A DNA stretch of 64,000 bases from Cheiracanthium punctorium (taxonomy: Eukaryota; Arthropoda; Arachnida; Araneae; Cheiracanthiidae), in NCBI GenBank assembly GCA_038373885.1, contig JAWZYV010013137.1:62001-126000 (forward strand), read 5' to 3'. The translations under genes were made by a program, and so were the position numbers. Position 1 is the first letter of the stretch. Each line of letters starts with the position of its first letter. Below the pieces are notes generated by a model that saw nothing but the letters and a program-made list of their open reading frames with translations, did not search any database and was not told the origin of the DNA. Shown in pieces: positions 11,723 to 24,140 of this stretch.

Positions 11723-13000
11723 CAGAGTTGCATCAGTCGGACATACATCGAAAATGTATTTTCGATACAAAGTGCAAGATACATTGATTCGAATACACAA
11801 AATACAAAACACTTTCTGAACTGAAAAAATACAAAATTAATGTATTTTCAAAATATACAAAAAATACAAGATACATATAAAATTTTTAAAGTATTAGAAT
11901 TGAGAATAATATAATTTTTCAACTGAAGAAAAAATTTCCAGTTTATTGTATTCAAATATATTTTAACATAAGAAACAAAAATAACAGTATTAGTTGATAT
12001 TCAACACAGTACTTATGAAAATGTTAAAGTAATAAAAACTACTTACTGTTTTTCTGGAGCGGTATTTTGCAAAGTTTTACCTGTATAGTAATAAAATTCA
12101 AAACACATTATTTCTGAGAAATTGTATTGATACTCAAGATGTACTATATTATTTCAACATCTGAATAATGTATATAGCTTGTTTCTAAACAGTTTCTAAA
12201 AGAATTAATTTTTAAAATTCACAGTACTTGATAGCATTTGCGAAACAAAATAGGCAAAAATATGTAAGCTTTAAAACCTTGATTTTCAAATTTTATGATA
12301 GATTTCAATTTACTTGTTATCAAAATTTTTGTTTTGCATAACTCACGTTGCGCTCTACCTTTCTCATTTCTATCCACAAATGTAATTTGGAAAAAATCCC
12401 CACTAAGAAATGCACATATTCACAAACGGTCTGTGGAAATACTGATTTATGTCTTATTTTTCTATAACATCGTCATGCAGTTCAGCAATTTATTTATAAA
12501 TTCCCTTAGAAAAATCCAATAATTACTACTCATATTTTTTTTTACTCTGCTTACATTTGTTAATAAGTTATCAGCAATCCAGAAAAATGTCTGGACCAAA
12601 CATCATTCTAGATAGGCTCTTTCTCCCTTCATGTTTAGTTAAACCTAAAGCATTCCAACACATCGTAACACTGCTTTAGTTGTCCCGAGTAGCATTCAAA
12701 TAGTGCAACTGCTATAGAATTTTTTTATTTCATAAATTATATCATGAGGAAATTTGAATATCAGCTATTTAGCTATTTTCATTCGGGCATCCCAATCGGA
12801 GCAATATGTGGTGTTCCAGAAATGTGCTAATGTCAGAATACAAAAAGTATTTTCAGTATTTTGAAAATACAAAATACATATACAAAAACTGTTTAAAATA
12901 CAACATTCTCAAAATACTTTCCATTTTACTTGTGAAAATACAAAATACCCATGTATTTTGAAAATACATTAGTATACATTATAGATACTACACAACTCTG
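11723..13000. mobile_element. hAT-like element with ATACAAAATAC subterminal repeats
   Basis: It begins CAGAGTTG (11,723) and ends CAACTCTG (13,000), the CAGAGTTG-type TIR also seen at 16,767 and 51,841. Both inner flanks (about 11,745-11,880 and 12,838-12,980) are full of AAAATACAAAATACA-type repeats. No transposase frame. The flanking octamers (ATGTGTAC and CTGCACAC) do not match well, so the TSD has decayed or the ends are off by a few bases. Confidence 0.55.
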
Positions 13001-13319
13001 CTGCACACGAATTAAACGCTACCCAAAGAGGTAAAATGTGTTGGGACTGTTGGACGGTGTTCTCACACCCTCTGCCGAAAAACTTAATCAGTTTCGGTTT
13101 CGTATTGCTGGTGTAACCTGCATCTATCGCAATGAGTAAATGAATGACTGGAAAGTGCATTTCTCCTAATATATATTTCTAAATGCTATAGCGTCTCTGA
13201 AATTCTGGACATAAGTATTTGACTGAAATTTGTGGGTGTTATAAAAATGACTCCATTACTCAAACATTATAAGCATGTTCTTCTCATTAAATTTAATATA
13301 TATTATTATTGGCATGAGC

Positions 13320-13660
13320 GCGTGAGGGGTTGCTAAAAGAAAGCAGAGCATACCATAGTGGTGACAGACTCCATACTTCGCTCGCACCTAACCTGATAGC
13401 ATTGGGAAGGCTACAGCAGCCGATTTACAGAGATTTGCTAAGTTGAACCGCATATCTATCACTTCGAGAATTCAACTCTTTGACTTGCTTGGTGTACCAC
13501 AGCTGGCTGTTAATGTATTACTTGGCACAGAACAGCTCCCTTACGGTATAGGGGCTCCCTCCGCCTCCGACCTTCTTTTTCTCCTGCCCGCGGGGAATCA
13601 GTTAGGCAGTAGGCTAAAAAATGCACTACTTTAGCGGAATCGGGGGTTGCCAGGTCACTG
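13320..13660. other. GC-richer unrecognised segment
   Basis: Distinctly less AT-rich than its surroundings, with a 63-codon plus frame (13,443-13,634) lacking recognisable domains. It contains a CTCCCTCCGCCTCCGACC block shared with the window start, which suggests repeat origin. Confidence 0.3.
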
Positions 13661-13936
13661 TCAAAACCTATGGTCAAGACTGAATTTTCCCCAAAAGTAT
13701 GAAAGTTCTAATGGGTGGAATTCGTTTAATACCAATGTACCAGCAATTTATTGTTAACTCCTTAAAATTACAAATATTTCTATACTAAGTGCTCATACAA
13801 GCAGTAGCTTTTTAAACTGAGTACAATTTAAAGGATTTTAGACTCAAAAATAACGTCTTAAATCCGCAAAAATATGCGAACTATATCTTTTCGCAGATTC
13901 ACACTTCATTCTACCTTTGGCAATCCTGTCAGGTTA

Positions 13937-14301
13937 GGGAACGTACCCATACTACGTGACCCGTGTAGGGGGGGGGAGGGATGTCTTCAAAATACTACGC
14001 TCAGTCACAGGAGCGGGGGGGGGGCTTAGATTTTTGTTACGTAGTCGATTTCGTCGAGAGAAATCTTGCGCTTTTTCGGTCTATATTAACGCCGTATTAA
14101 TAAAGACGAATATGAGTCAAATTATTTTCATTTGTTTCACTTTCTGCCCGCGAAATGATTAAAAATCATACTTGTCAATACTACGTAAAAACTTAAAGGG
14201 GAGGGGGGGGGGGGTCTTGACATATACTACAAGTGGTTACCGAGGGGAGGGAGGGGTCGAAAATTCTTTAAAAATAGGTCACGTAGTATGGGTACGTTCC
14301 C
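13937..14301. mobile_element. MITE with about 22-bp TIRs and TTA duplication
   Basis: The left end GGGAACGTACCCATACTACG followed by TGACC is matched exactly by the complement of the right end. TTA occurs immediately outside each end (13,934-13,936 and 14,302-14,304). Such a three-base TTA duplication is characteristic of PIF/Harbinger-type transposition. The interior has G-rich runs and no coding sequence, so it needs a transposase supplied elsewhere. Confidence 0.8.
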
Positions 14302-14792
14302 TTAGGTGCGTTTCTACTCTAGGAAATAAAGAACAAGCACTTGCATTTATTTATAGTGACCTTCTTTGTAATGACAACCTATATAATGCCAAAATATTCT
14401 GTATTCTTCACTCACTCGCCTGCGAAACAGGAGCTCCCATATATCGTCATTCGGTCGCAGCGTCATAAATAATCGGATCCTTTAGGGGAAGGGTAGGGGG
14501 TGGCTGTCTCAATAGACCCCAATGTGGGTGTGTCTATGGTTGATTGACCTTCTTTACATTGAGGAAGGGCCCCAAGCGATGATTTTGTCACGGTCCTCCA
14601 CAGACATCACTGGGAGAAATGGTAATGGTGATTACATGGAATTAATTTAGAATGGACCCTGACATAGGCGCCGAATCCACGGGGCTGAAGCCACTTTTAT
14701 GGAAGGGACTGAGCCCCCTCAAAAATTTGCTCCAATTTTCTTAGTGTCATTTTTTTTCCTACATAAGTTAAAACTCGAAGAGGGTATTGTTA

Positions 14793-15546
14793 CAGTAGAA
14801 CTCCAATAATCCGAACTCCAACTATCCGAATCGCTTTCAGAATTTCAGAAGAAAAAAAAATTAAGACTGAAACCTACTGAGAGTCGAAAAATAATGATTC
14901 CTATCTGTGCGCACTATTTCCATTCCCTCCGCGAAGCTTGTGTAGGCACAGTGGGAACAATGATTTTCATTTACAGTTCGGTACGTACATACTGTACTAA
15001 TGTACAGCACTTTGTGAGTACGTTTAACATGTACACTAGAGATGAGACGGGCTCAGCCCGAGCCCGAGCCAGACTCGGGCTCGGGCTCTGTAATTCACGA
15101 TTGCGTTCGGGCTCGGGCGGGCTCGGGCTCGTGAAAAATTTCTCTTTTGTTGAACATACTCCTTGAAACAGATTTTAAAAAGTGATTCAAGGGATAAATA
15201 GACGTACTTATTTCAAAAAATAGCGGCACGGGGGACTAGAAGGTGTGTGAAGCTCCAAAATTTATTGTATCCTATTAATGGAGTAGTTAATTTTATTTGT
15301 CTTTAGCTGAAATTTCGGGCTCGGGCTTCAAAAAATGAGCCCGAACTCATCTCTAATGTACACGGGTTGCCTTTTCATTTAATTAATTAAAAGCTCTTTT
15401 TCTTTAAAAATAGTTTTTTCTCACATTTTCCACACACATACACACAGTGATTAATTAAAATAAATATTAGATCACTTTTTAGGAAAAAATACACTCATCC
15501 GAATTTGGTCCGATCCTAATTGATTTGGATAATTGGAGTTCTACTG
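14793..15546. mobile_element. Pogo/Tigger-type MITE, split by a hAT MITE
   Basis: The left end CAGTAGAACTCCAATAATCC and the right end GATAATTGGAGTTCTACTG form TIRs of the pogo/Tigger type. TA precedes the left end; the right flank reads TG, perhaps mutated. Without the nested insertion it is about 430 bp. An equivalent end in opposite orientation lies at 30,678 on the other side of the big palindrome, so this element took part in the inverted duplication. Confidence 0.65.
15037..15355. mobile_element. hAT MITE with 8-bp TSD, inside the pogo-type MITE
   Basis: The ends are TAGAGATGAG and CTCATCTCTA. Perfect 8-bp duplications ATGTACAC lie at 15,029-15,036 and 15,356-15,363. The subterminal DNA is rich in GGGCTCGGGCTC words on both sides. 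An eight-base TSD is the hAT hallmark. Non-coding, 319 bp. Confidence 0.85.
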
Positions 15547-16052
15547 TGCTATTTTGCGATAAGACAAACGCCTGCGGATACGAAGCTTTCACAAAGAGCG
15601 TAGAAGTTTTTGTGAGCAATAAAGGTTCAAATAAACTGGTCAGAAGTACTTAGAAATCTTTCTTGACTTTTTAGGTGATTAGCAGATAAGATAACCACAA
15701 AAGGATGACTTGAGACTCAGGAGGCGACTCTCTGACAGAGGGTTGTTCATAGAAGGGTCAAGATAACCGCAAATTTGAGGCGCTCGACAGCTTTCAGTTC
15801 ACAAAAAGAGCAACACCGTTCTAGTTAAGGTCATGATTGCTCATGGCAGGATTTGAATTTTGCGCCACACTCAACACAATGTTTGGAAGGTGCTCCCCCA
15901 TAAGTGTTACATCCTGGCAGTGGATAAGGCCCCGCAACCCCCGAAGTGCAGGGATGGGAGGGCGAAGAGCCCCCCCCACACACACACACACAAATAAATT
16001 ATTTTTTTAAATGAAATTAAATATTTTCTGATTTTTACTTTTCCAGGACAAT

Positions 16053-16068
16053 GTTCCCAATTGGGAAC
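16053..16068. repeat. 16-bp perfect palindrome GTTCCCAATTGGGAAC
   Basis: A degenerate second copy lies at 16,476-16,491. Both are conserved in the right arm (30,164-30,179 and about 29,647-29,662), making paired sites about 420 bp apart in each arm. They could be protein-binding sites; this is inference only. Confidence 0.75.
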
Positions 16069-16124
16069 ACCATATTAAAAATTTATTCAAAAATGAAATT
16101 TTATCAATATGACTTGAAAAATTT

Positions 16125-16219
16125 TCAGATAAAGTTAAACGATACAGATAAGAGTTAAACGATTCAGATAAAGTTAAACGATACAGATAGAGTTAAACGA
16201 TTCAGATAAAGTTAAACGA
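16125..16219. repeat. Short tandem repeat, about 20-bp unit
   Basis: About five units of CAGATAAAGTTAAACGAT(A/T) are present only in the left arm. The right arm has the single-unit equivalent at about 30,097-30,110. Confidence 0.75.
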
Positions 16220-16884
16220 ATTTTTTTTTTTTTTTAAGAAGATGCATTTCTGTCATTATTGGGAAACTTTAGAAAAGATCATGAAAATAGCAATTTTCAT
16301 AAATTTTTATAGAGCTGTATTGATACGATACACCCCTACCCCTTGCACCTTAATTCATATATGTACTTAAATTTAAAAATAAATCTTTTTTAAGTTCTTA
16401 ATATTTCACTTATTATTTAAACTACCCATTAGTATATTCCGTTTTGAAACCAATGTAAATTCCGAAATAACCCATGCTCCCAGTTGGGAACACAGTGATA
16501 ATTGTATAAAATATTTTTTTCCCCATTTAAATGACTAATATCCTTTAACTAGCGCATTAGAAGACAAAATATGAAAAAAATAATAATAAATTGTAAAATA
16601 TGCCCGGATCTCAATTCAGACTGTAAAAGGCTAATTTTTCTTTCGTTTTGTAAAGAAACATCAGAAAATTACAGCTTATCCGTTGATACCGGTGAACGGA
16701 AAAAACGACACGGGAAAAATTAGGCCAGCAGCCAGAAACCCTCTGTTTTCATTCCGTACTCCGCAGCAGAGTTGGGCAAAAACTAACTTTCAACTAACAA
16801 CTAGCAACTAAAACTAATTTAGTTAGTTGACAGGCAAATGGCAACTAAACTAATAGTTGTTAGTTGTAAGGTTCAACTAACTAT

Positions 16885-17230
16885 GCTGAACTAAATTAGT
16901 TTTAGTTGAACAGAAAACTAAAACTAATTTAGTTGAGCCAAGCTTGTTGAACCTTCAACTAACAACTATTAGTTTTAGTTGTAAAGTCAACTAATTCAGC
17001 TCAACTAAATTAGTTTTAGTTGAACAGAAAACTAAAACTAATTTAGTTGAGCCAAGCTAGTTGAACCTGCAACTATCAACTATTAGTTTTAGTTGTAAAG
17101 ACAACTAACTCGATTCAACTAAATTAGTTTTAGTTGAACAGAAAACTAAAACTGATTTAGTTGGACCTTCAACTATAACTATTAGTTTTAGTTGTAGTTT
17201 TCGAATAACAACTAACAACTAAATGTAATC
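16885..17230. repeat. 114-bp tandem repeat of TAGTTTTAGTTGAAC type
   Basis: CTAAATTAGTTTTAGTTGAA recurs at 16,891, 17,005 and 17,119, an exact 114-bp spacing. The units are rich in self-complementary TAGTT/AACTA words and make up the left subterminal zone of the hAT-like element. Confidence 0.8.
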
Positions 17231-18050
17231 TATCTGTACTTAGGGGCAGAGTTGGGCATCATTATGTAAAATATTAGCTGTCATTCTGAGCTTTGTTAAA
17301 ACTGTGCTATTCAGTGGACCGTTATTTAAAAATTACTGTTTGTGAATTGTGCAGTGCGGATTTTTCAACAATCTGGTAGAATAAAATTTTAAGTTTTGTC
17401 CTGAGATCCGGAATAGTTTCTCAAGCTTTCTATACATCCATCAGCTCTCGTCTCATTCAGAAACGGAAGAACTCCCAAATTTCCAGTAATATATATTTCA
17501 TATTTAGAAAATTTTGATATTACTTATATAAAAACAATTAGACTTTTGTCTGTCCTTTACTTGGAATCCAAACATTTTGCGATTTCTATCCGTTTCAGGA
17601 ACCTGTGAATCCAGTACTGCCATGAAAAAAAGTTTGCCTGTCATTCTGTTGTTCTGTCCGAGACAACTTTTTTGTTCACGTATCACGTAAAAATGACTGA
17701 AGCGAATGAAATGAAATTTAGTGAACTTAATTAAAATAGGCGTCGAATATTAAAAAAAAACTTATTCAATTTTGAGATTTTTCGAAAATCATTTCAAAAT
17801 GCATAAATATTTGTCCATTACGTATAAACCACTATAGCGAATGAAAAAAAATGGTATCGTTACAGGTCGTCAGTTAAACAATAGGCATCGACCAGTGGCG
17901 TAGCGAAAAATTGTTCACGTGGGAGGAGGTTACGACTACTGCAACTCATATATATGTATACGTGTGTGTGATTAGAGAGTGAAGAAAATACATTTTGTAT
18001 GACAAAATTCCACATTGAGTGGGGGTGGGGGGGCTGTAACCCCCCTAACC

Positions 18051-20328
18051 CAGGGGTCGGCAACCTATCGAAAAGGAAGAGCCAAAAATTAGAATTTACA
18101 AAGTTTTTCAGTTTTAAAAGAGCCACCAAAAATTTGCGTTTCAATATTATAGTATCTGCTTAATATATTTGATTTTTTATTTAAAATAAACGGCTTTAAA
18201 TACGGCCATTTTATTACTTAGTTAACACTATCCTCATATATGTAATACAATTCTGTTACTGATTTTATTATATTATACGCGTATGTACCTTTGAGAAGAT
18301 AATTCTCTTCTAATGCATATTCTTCTTGAAACAACAAGCGTAGACCGGGGCCTTTGCAATTAGTAACGGGCCTGCGCGTGTATTTTGATGAGCCACCTAA
18401 AGAGGCCTACGGATGCTAGAGTCTTCATGTATACATCAGGCATTTCTTAAGCTTCCCAGTGCTTTCAAGCGTTATTTAATGTAGTTTTAAGTAGTAATTG
18501 TGTTACTAATTCAAGTACGAACTCATGATTGATTTGTTTGCTATGATTCACATTGACATTAAGAAAATAGATGCAAATAATTTGAAGGAAAAACAAAGTA
18601 GCGCTAACTCTCATGATTCACGATTGCTTATTTAAGTTTCACAAGTGGATATTTAACATACTTTAAAATAACTAAATACACAAATGAGAAAGACATTTTT
18701 ATAATGAATATTTCATGAACGTAGTCGTATTTCCTACGTTATTTTAAACAATTTAGCATTAACAAATGATGTATTAAAGCGCATTTCAGTGTTTTCGGGA
18801 TATCCTGTATATTGGAGAAAATTGATAAAAAGCGCTCTATAGCGCGATCCCTGAATAAATTATTCTTTAATAAAGACATTTCATGTAGTATATATTATTC
18901 TTTTGTCGCTTTCTCAATCGAACTTAGGAATTGCGCAAGCATAATGAACGCTTGTACAAAATATTAACTACATTTGAAGTTTCTGTATAAACGGGCAAAA
19001 ATCAATAATTTATAATTTACTGTATTTCTGCACTGTACCAGATGTAAGTCTTAATCACATAATCAAGGCATATATAACTGATAAATAACATTTTCAACTG
19101 GCAAAATTAAATTGTCTAAATAGTATCACAACGTCATGCTTATTTACATGAATAAAAACTACATTTGAAGTTTCTGTATAAACGGGCAAAAATCAATAAT
19201 TTATAATTTACTGTATTTCTGCACTGTACCAGATGTAAGTCTTAATCACATAATCAAGGCATATATAACTGATAAATAACATTTTCAACTGGCAAAATTA
19301 AATTGTCTAAATAGTATCACAACGTCATGCTTATTTACATGAATAAAAACTACATTTGAAGTTTCTGTATAAACGGGCAAAAATCAATAATTTATAATTT
19401 ACTGTATTTCTGCACTGTACCAGATGTAAGTCTTAATCACATAATCAAGGAATATATAACTGATAAATACCATTTTCAACTGGCAAAATTAAATTGTCTA
19501 AATAGTATCACAACGTCATACTTATTTACATGAATAAAAACTACTCAAGTAATACGATTTCTGATTAAAATAATTTATTTATAAATAACACATGAGTAAT
19601 TATTCACTAAACATGATTTACATACATATTTTTAGAATTTCTAAATACATTATAAGCGTTCACTTACATTTACATTCAGAGCAAAATGTTCGAATTTTAG
19701 GATAAATTTTCATGAAAGAAAATGGCGCAAGATTCACAAAACGATTACCTACATCTAAAGTTCTTTAGTACGACAAAAGTATAAAAAAAATTGTTTTAAA
19801 ATAATAAAATAATATCACATTTATAATACTTAGAATAATAAAATAGAATACTGTGACTGGGGAAAACAGGCCTCAATGATAAACTCATTTTTAGGGATGG
19901 CAACTCATAAGCAGGCCCGTTGCTTAGCGATGGTCCCGCGTAGACCCACAAAAATCGCAAGCCATTAAATTAACACACATGTAACGTAACGTCGACCGCG
20001 CTATCTGAGAATGGCTGACTGACATATGGATAAGACAGAAATGGAATGCAATTGGCTGAATTGGCTTAAACATGGTCACTAAGTCTCATCTCTAAGAACA
20101 AAACAATAGTTTATATTCATCTCATTACGGTCATGTTAAGCAGAAATTTGTAATGAACAATTATGAAAATAGAAGCTATTGAGAAATTAGGTACTTAAAA
20201 ATATATTTTCTTATTTTTAAAGGGTTTTGATAATAAATTATTATTTTTTTCGCATGGTGGAGAGCCGCAACTTTTCATCAAAAGAGCCAGCCACATGCGG
20301 CTCGCGAGCCGCAGGTTGCCGACCCCTG
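18051..20328. mobile_element. Non-autonomous hAT element with 8-bp TSD
   Basis: The ends CAGGGGTCGGCAACC and GGTTGCCGACCCCTG are flanked by perfect duplications CCCTAACC (18,043-18,050 and 20,329-20,336). GAGCC/GGCTC words follow inside each end, a widespread hAT type. The 2278-bp interior is AT-rich and non-coding, with a threefold 191-bp tandem repeat. It sits inside the CAGTGGCGTAGC MITE. Confidence 0.9.
18967..19540. repeat. Three tandem copies of a 191-bp unit
   Basis: ACTACATTTGAAGTTTCTGT begins at 18,967, 19,158 and 19,349, exactly 191 bp apart. The copies differ at only a few positions in the third unit, so the triplication is recent relative to the surroundings, or has been homogenised. 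Confidence 0.95.
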
Positions 20329-20689
20329 CCCTAACCCCTTCCCCGTGGCTACGCCACTGATTTCGACGTACTTTAAAGTTTTTTATAGATTTTGAAACTG
20401 AAAATTGTACGATTCCTGAAAAATGACAATGGAATAGTGTGAATTTAGGAATAATGTTAGATGGCAAGAAAACTTGTCACCTTTTCATTATAAGGTGACC
20501 AGTTATCTTGTTCCCGAGGGTGAGGTTTGTCACCTTAGACAGCTTCCCCTTTGTTTAGTTTCTGAAAAGAACAAAACTCTACAGAAATAAGAAAAATCAT
20601 AATTCGGCATAACTTAATTAAAATGTCAGGATCAATAATTTTTAATATGTGAAAACAACGTAGTAAGTTTGATATAATACGTTTTTGGC

Positions 20690-20922
20690 CTCCCCATGGC
20701 ACAGTGGTTATATCACTGAAAATGGTAGACCGCCAAAGTGTGAAGGTCCCGGGTTCGGGTTCCATCGCGCGGCTGTCGATCTAACGGTCCGGAGTTTTGG
20801 TAGGTTTTCGCCAGATGTAACGTGAATACGCGTTAGAACCCCTTAGAAAGACCTCCTTCCAAGGCACCCCCATCCTTGGCAGATCACCTTTGCGTAGCGT
20901 TGCCATAATCACACAAACAAGT
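20690..20922 (+). repeat. tRNA-derived SINE, copy 1
   Basis: The A-box-like TGGCACAGTGG (20,697-20,707) and B-box-like GGTTCGGGTTCC (20,752-20,763) are correctly spaced for RNA polymerase III. The body continues with GTTTTGGTAGGTTTTCGCC and AAAGACCTCCTTCCAAGGC. Other copies lie at about 36,978, 41,612 (minus), 51,296 (minus) and 58,366. No tRNA acceptor pairing at the 3' side, so it is not a functional tRNA. Confidence 0.75.
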
Positions 20923-20995
20923 AATACGTTTTTGAGAAGGTGTAAATGAATTTTTTGTTTGAAATAGCCGAATAGTTTTAAAATATACTTTAAAG

Positions 20996-21333
20996 TAACG
21001 GTTCTCAAACTTTCAACGTCGCCCCTCCCAAGAAAGACTAATTTACGGTGGCGCCCTCTCCCCCTCTTTCAGAATTTTAAGCATACATTCAGCTTTTCAT
21101 TCTTTAATGATGAACATGTAGTGTAGTCGCTTTTTCTACAAAATAATGTTATAAATAAAGTTTGAGTTAACATTTTAAACGGAAATAGATATGTTCTGGA
21201 GTAAAAATAAGAATAAGTGAGGTGTTATTATTATTTTTTTTAAACATACATTATCACTTGCCTTTTACTGTTTTTCTTGCGCTCCCCCTGCCTATGGGTG
21301 GGGGGCGCCCCACCGGTTGGGAAACGCTACTTG
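20996..21333. mobile_element. Short hAT-like element, CGGTTCTCAAAC / GTTGGGAAACGC ends
   Basis: The left end TAACGGTTCTCAAACTTT and right end GGTTGGGAAACGCTACTTG match the common hAT terminal pattern CAGxGGTTCTCAAACT, with GC-rich CGCCCC blocks inside both ends. The TSD is not clear and the outer bases are mutated. Non-coding. Confidence 0.5.
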
Positions 21334-21904
21334 CCTGTAGAGCGTAATGAGTTTGGGTGCTCCGGTAAAATATCTATTTAAGCTATATGCAAATTTCAAT
21401 AGATTCCAGGGTGCGGTATATATATAATATAGAATAGCTAACTTACGTAATATGGAATCCCAAGATAATCCATCGAGCAAGTGAAAAGTAAACTTACGTA
21501 GTAAGGAAATCACGGTAGCACTTGATACCAATTAATAAACTGAAGCCGAGAACAAAATTAGAAAACGGTGGCCATAAATATTGTGTAATCGGAGCCTTCA
21601 AAGCCAAAGAATGGTTATAAATTTGTAGTATTCAATATATATTTTTACGTCAGTAATTATACGGATAGACGGAGAGAGAGACAAAACCAAAATCATGCTG
21701 GAATCTGCTTAAAAAATCATACTTCGTTTTTGAACTAAATAACTTCTAAATCCTTGAAAAAAAGTTCCCTAACGCAATGAAACTGTTAACTAGAACGCAG
21801 AAACGTAATAACAGCCATTGGTAAAGGAACACGAATAGACAGCTTTGTGCTCTCAAAAGTAAAAAGAGGCTAAGTTTTCTTTATCTGTCGGCATTATTTA
21901 GTTA

Positions 21905-22240
21905 TTAGTTTTTATTCGACAATTAGAACTAAAACTATTAGTTGTAGTTGTAAGGTTCAACTAACTCTGCTCAACTAAATTAGTTTTAGTTGAACCTCCA
22001 ACTAAAACTAATTTAGTTGAGACAAGTTAGTTGAACCTTCAACTAAAACTATTAGTTGTAGTTGTAAGGTCCAATTAACTCGGCTCAACTAAATTAGTTT
22101 TAGTTGAGCAGTAAATTAAAACTAATTTAGTTGAGCAGATTTAGTTGAACCTTCAACTAACAACTATTTTAGTTGAACATTTAGTTGTGTTCGATTAAAA
22201 CTACCTTAGTTTTTAGTTGAATGTTTAGTTCAATTAACAT
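21905..22240. repeat. Right subterminal AACTAAAACTAATTTAGTT repeats of the hAT-like element
   Basis: The same self-complementary words as at 16,770-17,230, mirrored at the opposite end of the 16,767-22,264 element. Confidence 0.75.
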
Positions 22241-22272
22241 TTTAGTTAATGATGCCCATCTCTGCTCCGCAG

Positions 22273-24120
22273 CCTGCAACCCTCAGCGGCTTACTCCTTA
22301 TCTGCATCACTCCTTGCATCCGCAGTCAGTTTATTTCCCATTCGCTTGATAGAGAACTAACTATACCACTTTTGTTTTATAAGGGGACTTTTGAGGTGAT
22401 TGCTGGATATGAACTCTTTAAATAAGAAAGTTGGAGCGATAAGCAATCGTTTACATTTAGATTTTTTCTTTTTTCAGATAACTAGAAAGACTTAAATTTT
22501 GGTGTATACTATCATAAAAGATATATGTGATTTAGATTTTTTTAATCGTTATTTTAAAATTATGTTGAAAATGACTCAGAATGAATGAGACTCAGAAAAA
22601 ATGTTTTTTTGCGAATACGAAATCTACAGTAAGTATTTGCCTCTAAAAGTTATCTTCACAGCACACCCGTTGATTTAACAGATATGCTGTAAAGATACGA
22701 GCTATATTCTTCTTATAAGTGTAAAATATTAAGTCCCACCCTACAACCGTTACCATCCTATCATGCAAAATTTTTACAGAATAGAAGAAATATTTGTGTT
22801 TAATGTTAGGATTAGGATATGTTGCGATTTTTTAGTGATGAAATAGCATTGGCTATATCGTTAAACCTTTTATGCGTGTATTAATATTCATTGATTTTAA
22901 AAATCCTACAGTAAAGACTTGATTTTTACTAACAGCTTAGAAATCGCGGATATATGATTATCTGTTTAGAACTTTAGGATAAAATAAGTTACAAACGCAT
23001 AAATACAATTGCAGTTTTAGACGTGAAGTCTAACTATCAGGCTGTAAAGCAAATACATAATACCATTGAAATAACACTTCTTGAAATATTTAACGGTTTA
23101 AGTGTAATATTTTTTTATAACAGATGATAAATTTAAGTGATTAAGAGGAATGGTGTCATTTTAAACTTTTATCTACATAACAATTGTATTATATTATAGT
23201 TAGAAAGTAATAATCTAACAATTTTTCTAATTCAATAATAGGAATGTTTATATTTTAGGTACAAAAGTATCATTTAGTCAGATACGTATGCGTTTCATTT
23301 TGCGAAATAAGAATTCACTTTAAGTATAATACAGCAATATGTTTTTGAAAACATAGTGAATACCAGTCTTAACAAATATTTCATTCTATTGATAGGCATT
23401 CAAAACATTTTACAATTATCTATGTAAAATAAAAATTTCTTTTACAGGGATAAGTTAACAAACTTTATGGAACTTTAAGTGGATATTCTAAAGTGATACA
23501 TTTCTTAACAAATATTTCATTAGTAAAAATTTATACCTATAACATAATCTATAATATACTTGCGTATACTAAAAAAACATGTAAGCATAAACATACTTAC
23601 ATTTTTACTTGAATCATTGCTAAAATACATTATCGCGGTGTATCCTTAATGTGAATGTATAAATCCTTTAAACTAGTTAAAATTAGGCTTAGTACAAGCG
23701 ATCGAAAAACGCATCTTCTCACCACCCCAGACAAAGTACTAATGACTTACTTCATGAAACATCTGATTCTTATCTGATGTGACTCACCGGTTCTTATCAG
23801 CGTAATCTTGAAATCACCTCTAGATAACAGATGACGTGTACGCTTCTGACTGGTTAGCCTGAATGGACGGGATGACGTAATTGTTACTGATAAGATAAAG
23901 ATGAGGACGTGTGGACTTTTGTTTGGTTGTAGAATGTATGATGCAATATCTACATTGTTGGATATGTTTTAAAGTAGAAAGCGTTTGCCTGATCACTTCA
24001 TTGATTTGAGCCAATGGGGAAGTAGGCTTATTTCTAAGTTTGATGACCTAGCAGGGAACTTTGAGTGCATATTCTAAAACATTTAACGTTGTGGTTACCT
24101 GTTGTTAAGTTGTATTGCGT
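22273..24120. other. Non-coding part of left palindrome arm
   Basis: AT-rich, no reading frame above 60 codons with any resemblance. Most of it is matched, inverted, in 26,690-29,390. A short 64-codon minus frame at 23,820-24,014 is mirrored at 26,825-27,007 but carries no recognised domain. This zone may have held the promoter of the AlkB-like gene; it contains GATAAG words. Confidence 0.5.
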
Positions 24121-24140
24121 TGTAGTTCTTAAAAATTACT

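Larger units (their letters stand above)
17893..20359. mobile_element. CAGTGGCGTAGC MITE, interrupted by a hAT
   Basis: The TIRs are CAGTGGCGTAGC and GGCTACGCCACTG. With the hAT at 18,051-20,328 and one TSD removed, the MITE is about 181 bp, matching the other copies (29,717-29,890 and 57,092-57,270) along its length, including the shared ATATATATGTATACGTGTGT core. Flanks GCATCGAC and ATTTCGAC share only the last four bases, so the TSD has decayed. Confidence 0.75.
16767..22264. mobile_element. hAT-like element invading the left arm; host of further insertions
   Basis: The ends CAGAGTTGGGC and GCCCATCTCTG are flanked by perfect 8-bp duplications CTCCGCAG (16,759-16,766 and 22,265-22,272). 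The right palindrome arm (about 29,395-29,440) preserves an uninterrupted counterpart of this site, which confirms the insertion. The subterminal zones at both ends consist of AACTAAAACTAATTTAGTT words. No transposase frame survives. The element has grown to 5.5 kb by internal insertions: a MITE with a nested hAT, a SINE, another hAT and a CTTACGTAA repeat. A second internal CAGAGTTGGGCATCATT at 17,246 suggests it is itself composite. Confidence 0.8.

Noticed and set aside
17246..17290. Second CAGAGTTGGGCATCATT end inside the hAT-like element as a separate insertion
   Set aside because: No TSD pairing with 22,264 could be shown from this position, whereas 16,767 has a perfect 8-bp TSD; noted only as a sign of a composite origin.
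19000..19540. CRISPR-like array
   Set aside because: The 191-bp units are directly adjacent with no spacers, inside a hAT element in a eukaryotic genome.
20697..20770. Possible tRNA gene (good A and B boxes)
   Set aside because: Acceptor stem does not close and the same sequence with a longer body recurs several times, so it is a SINE.
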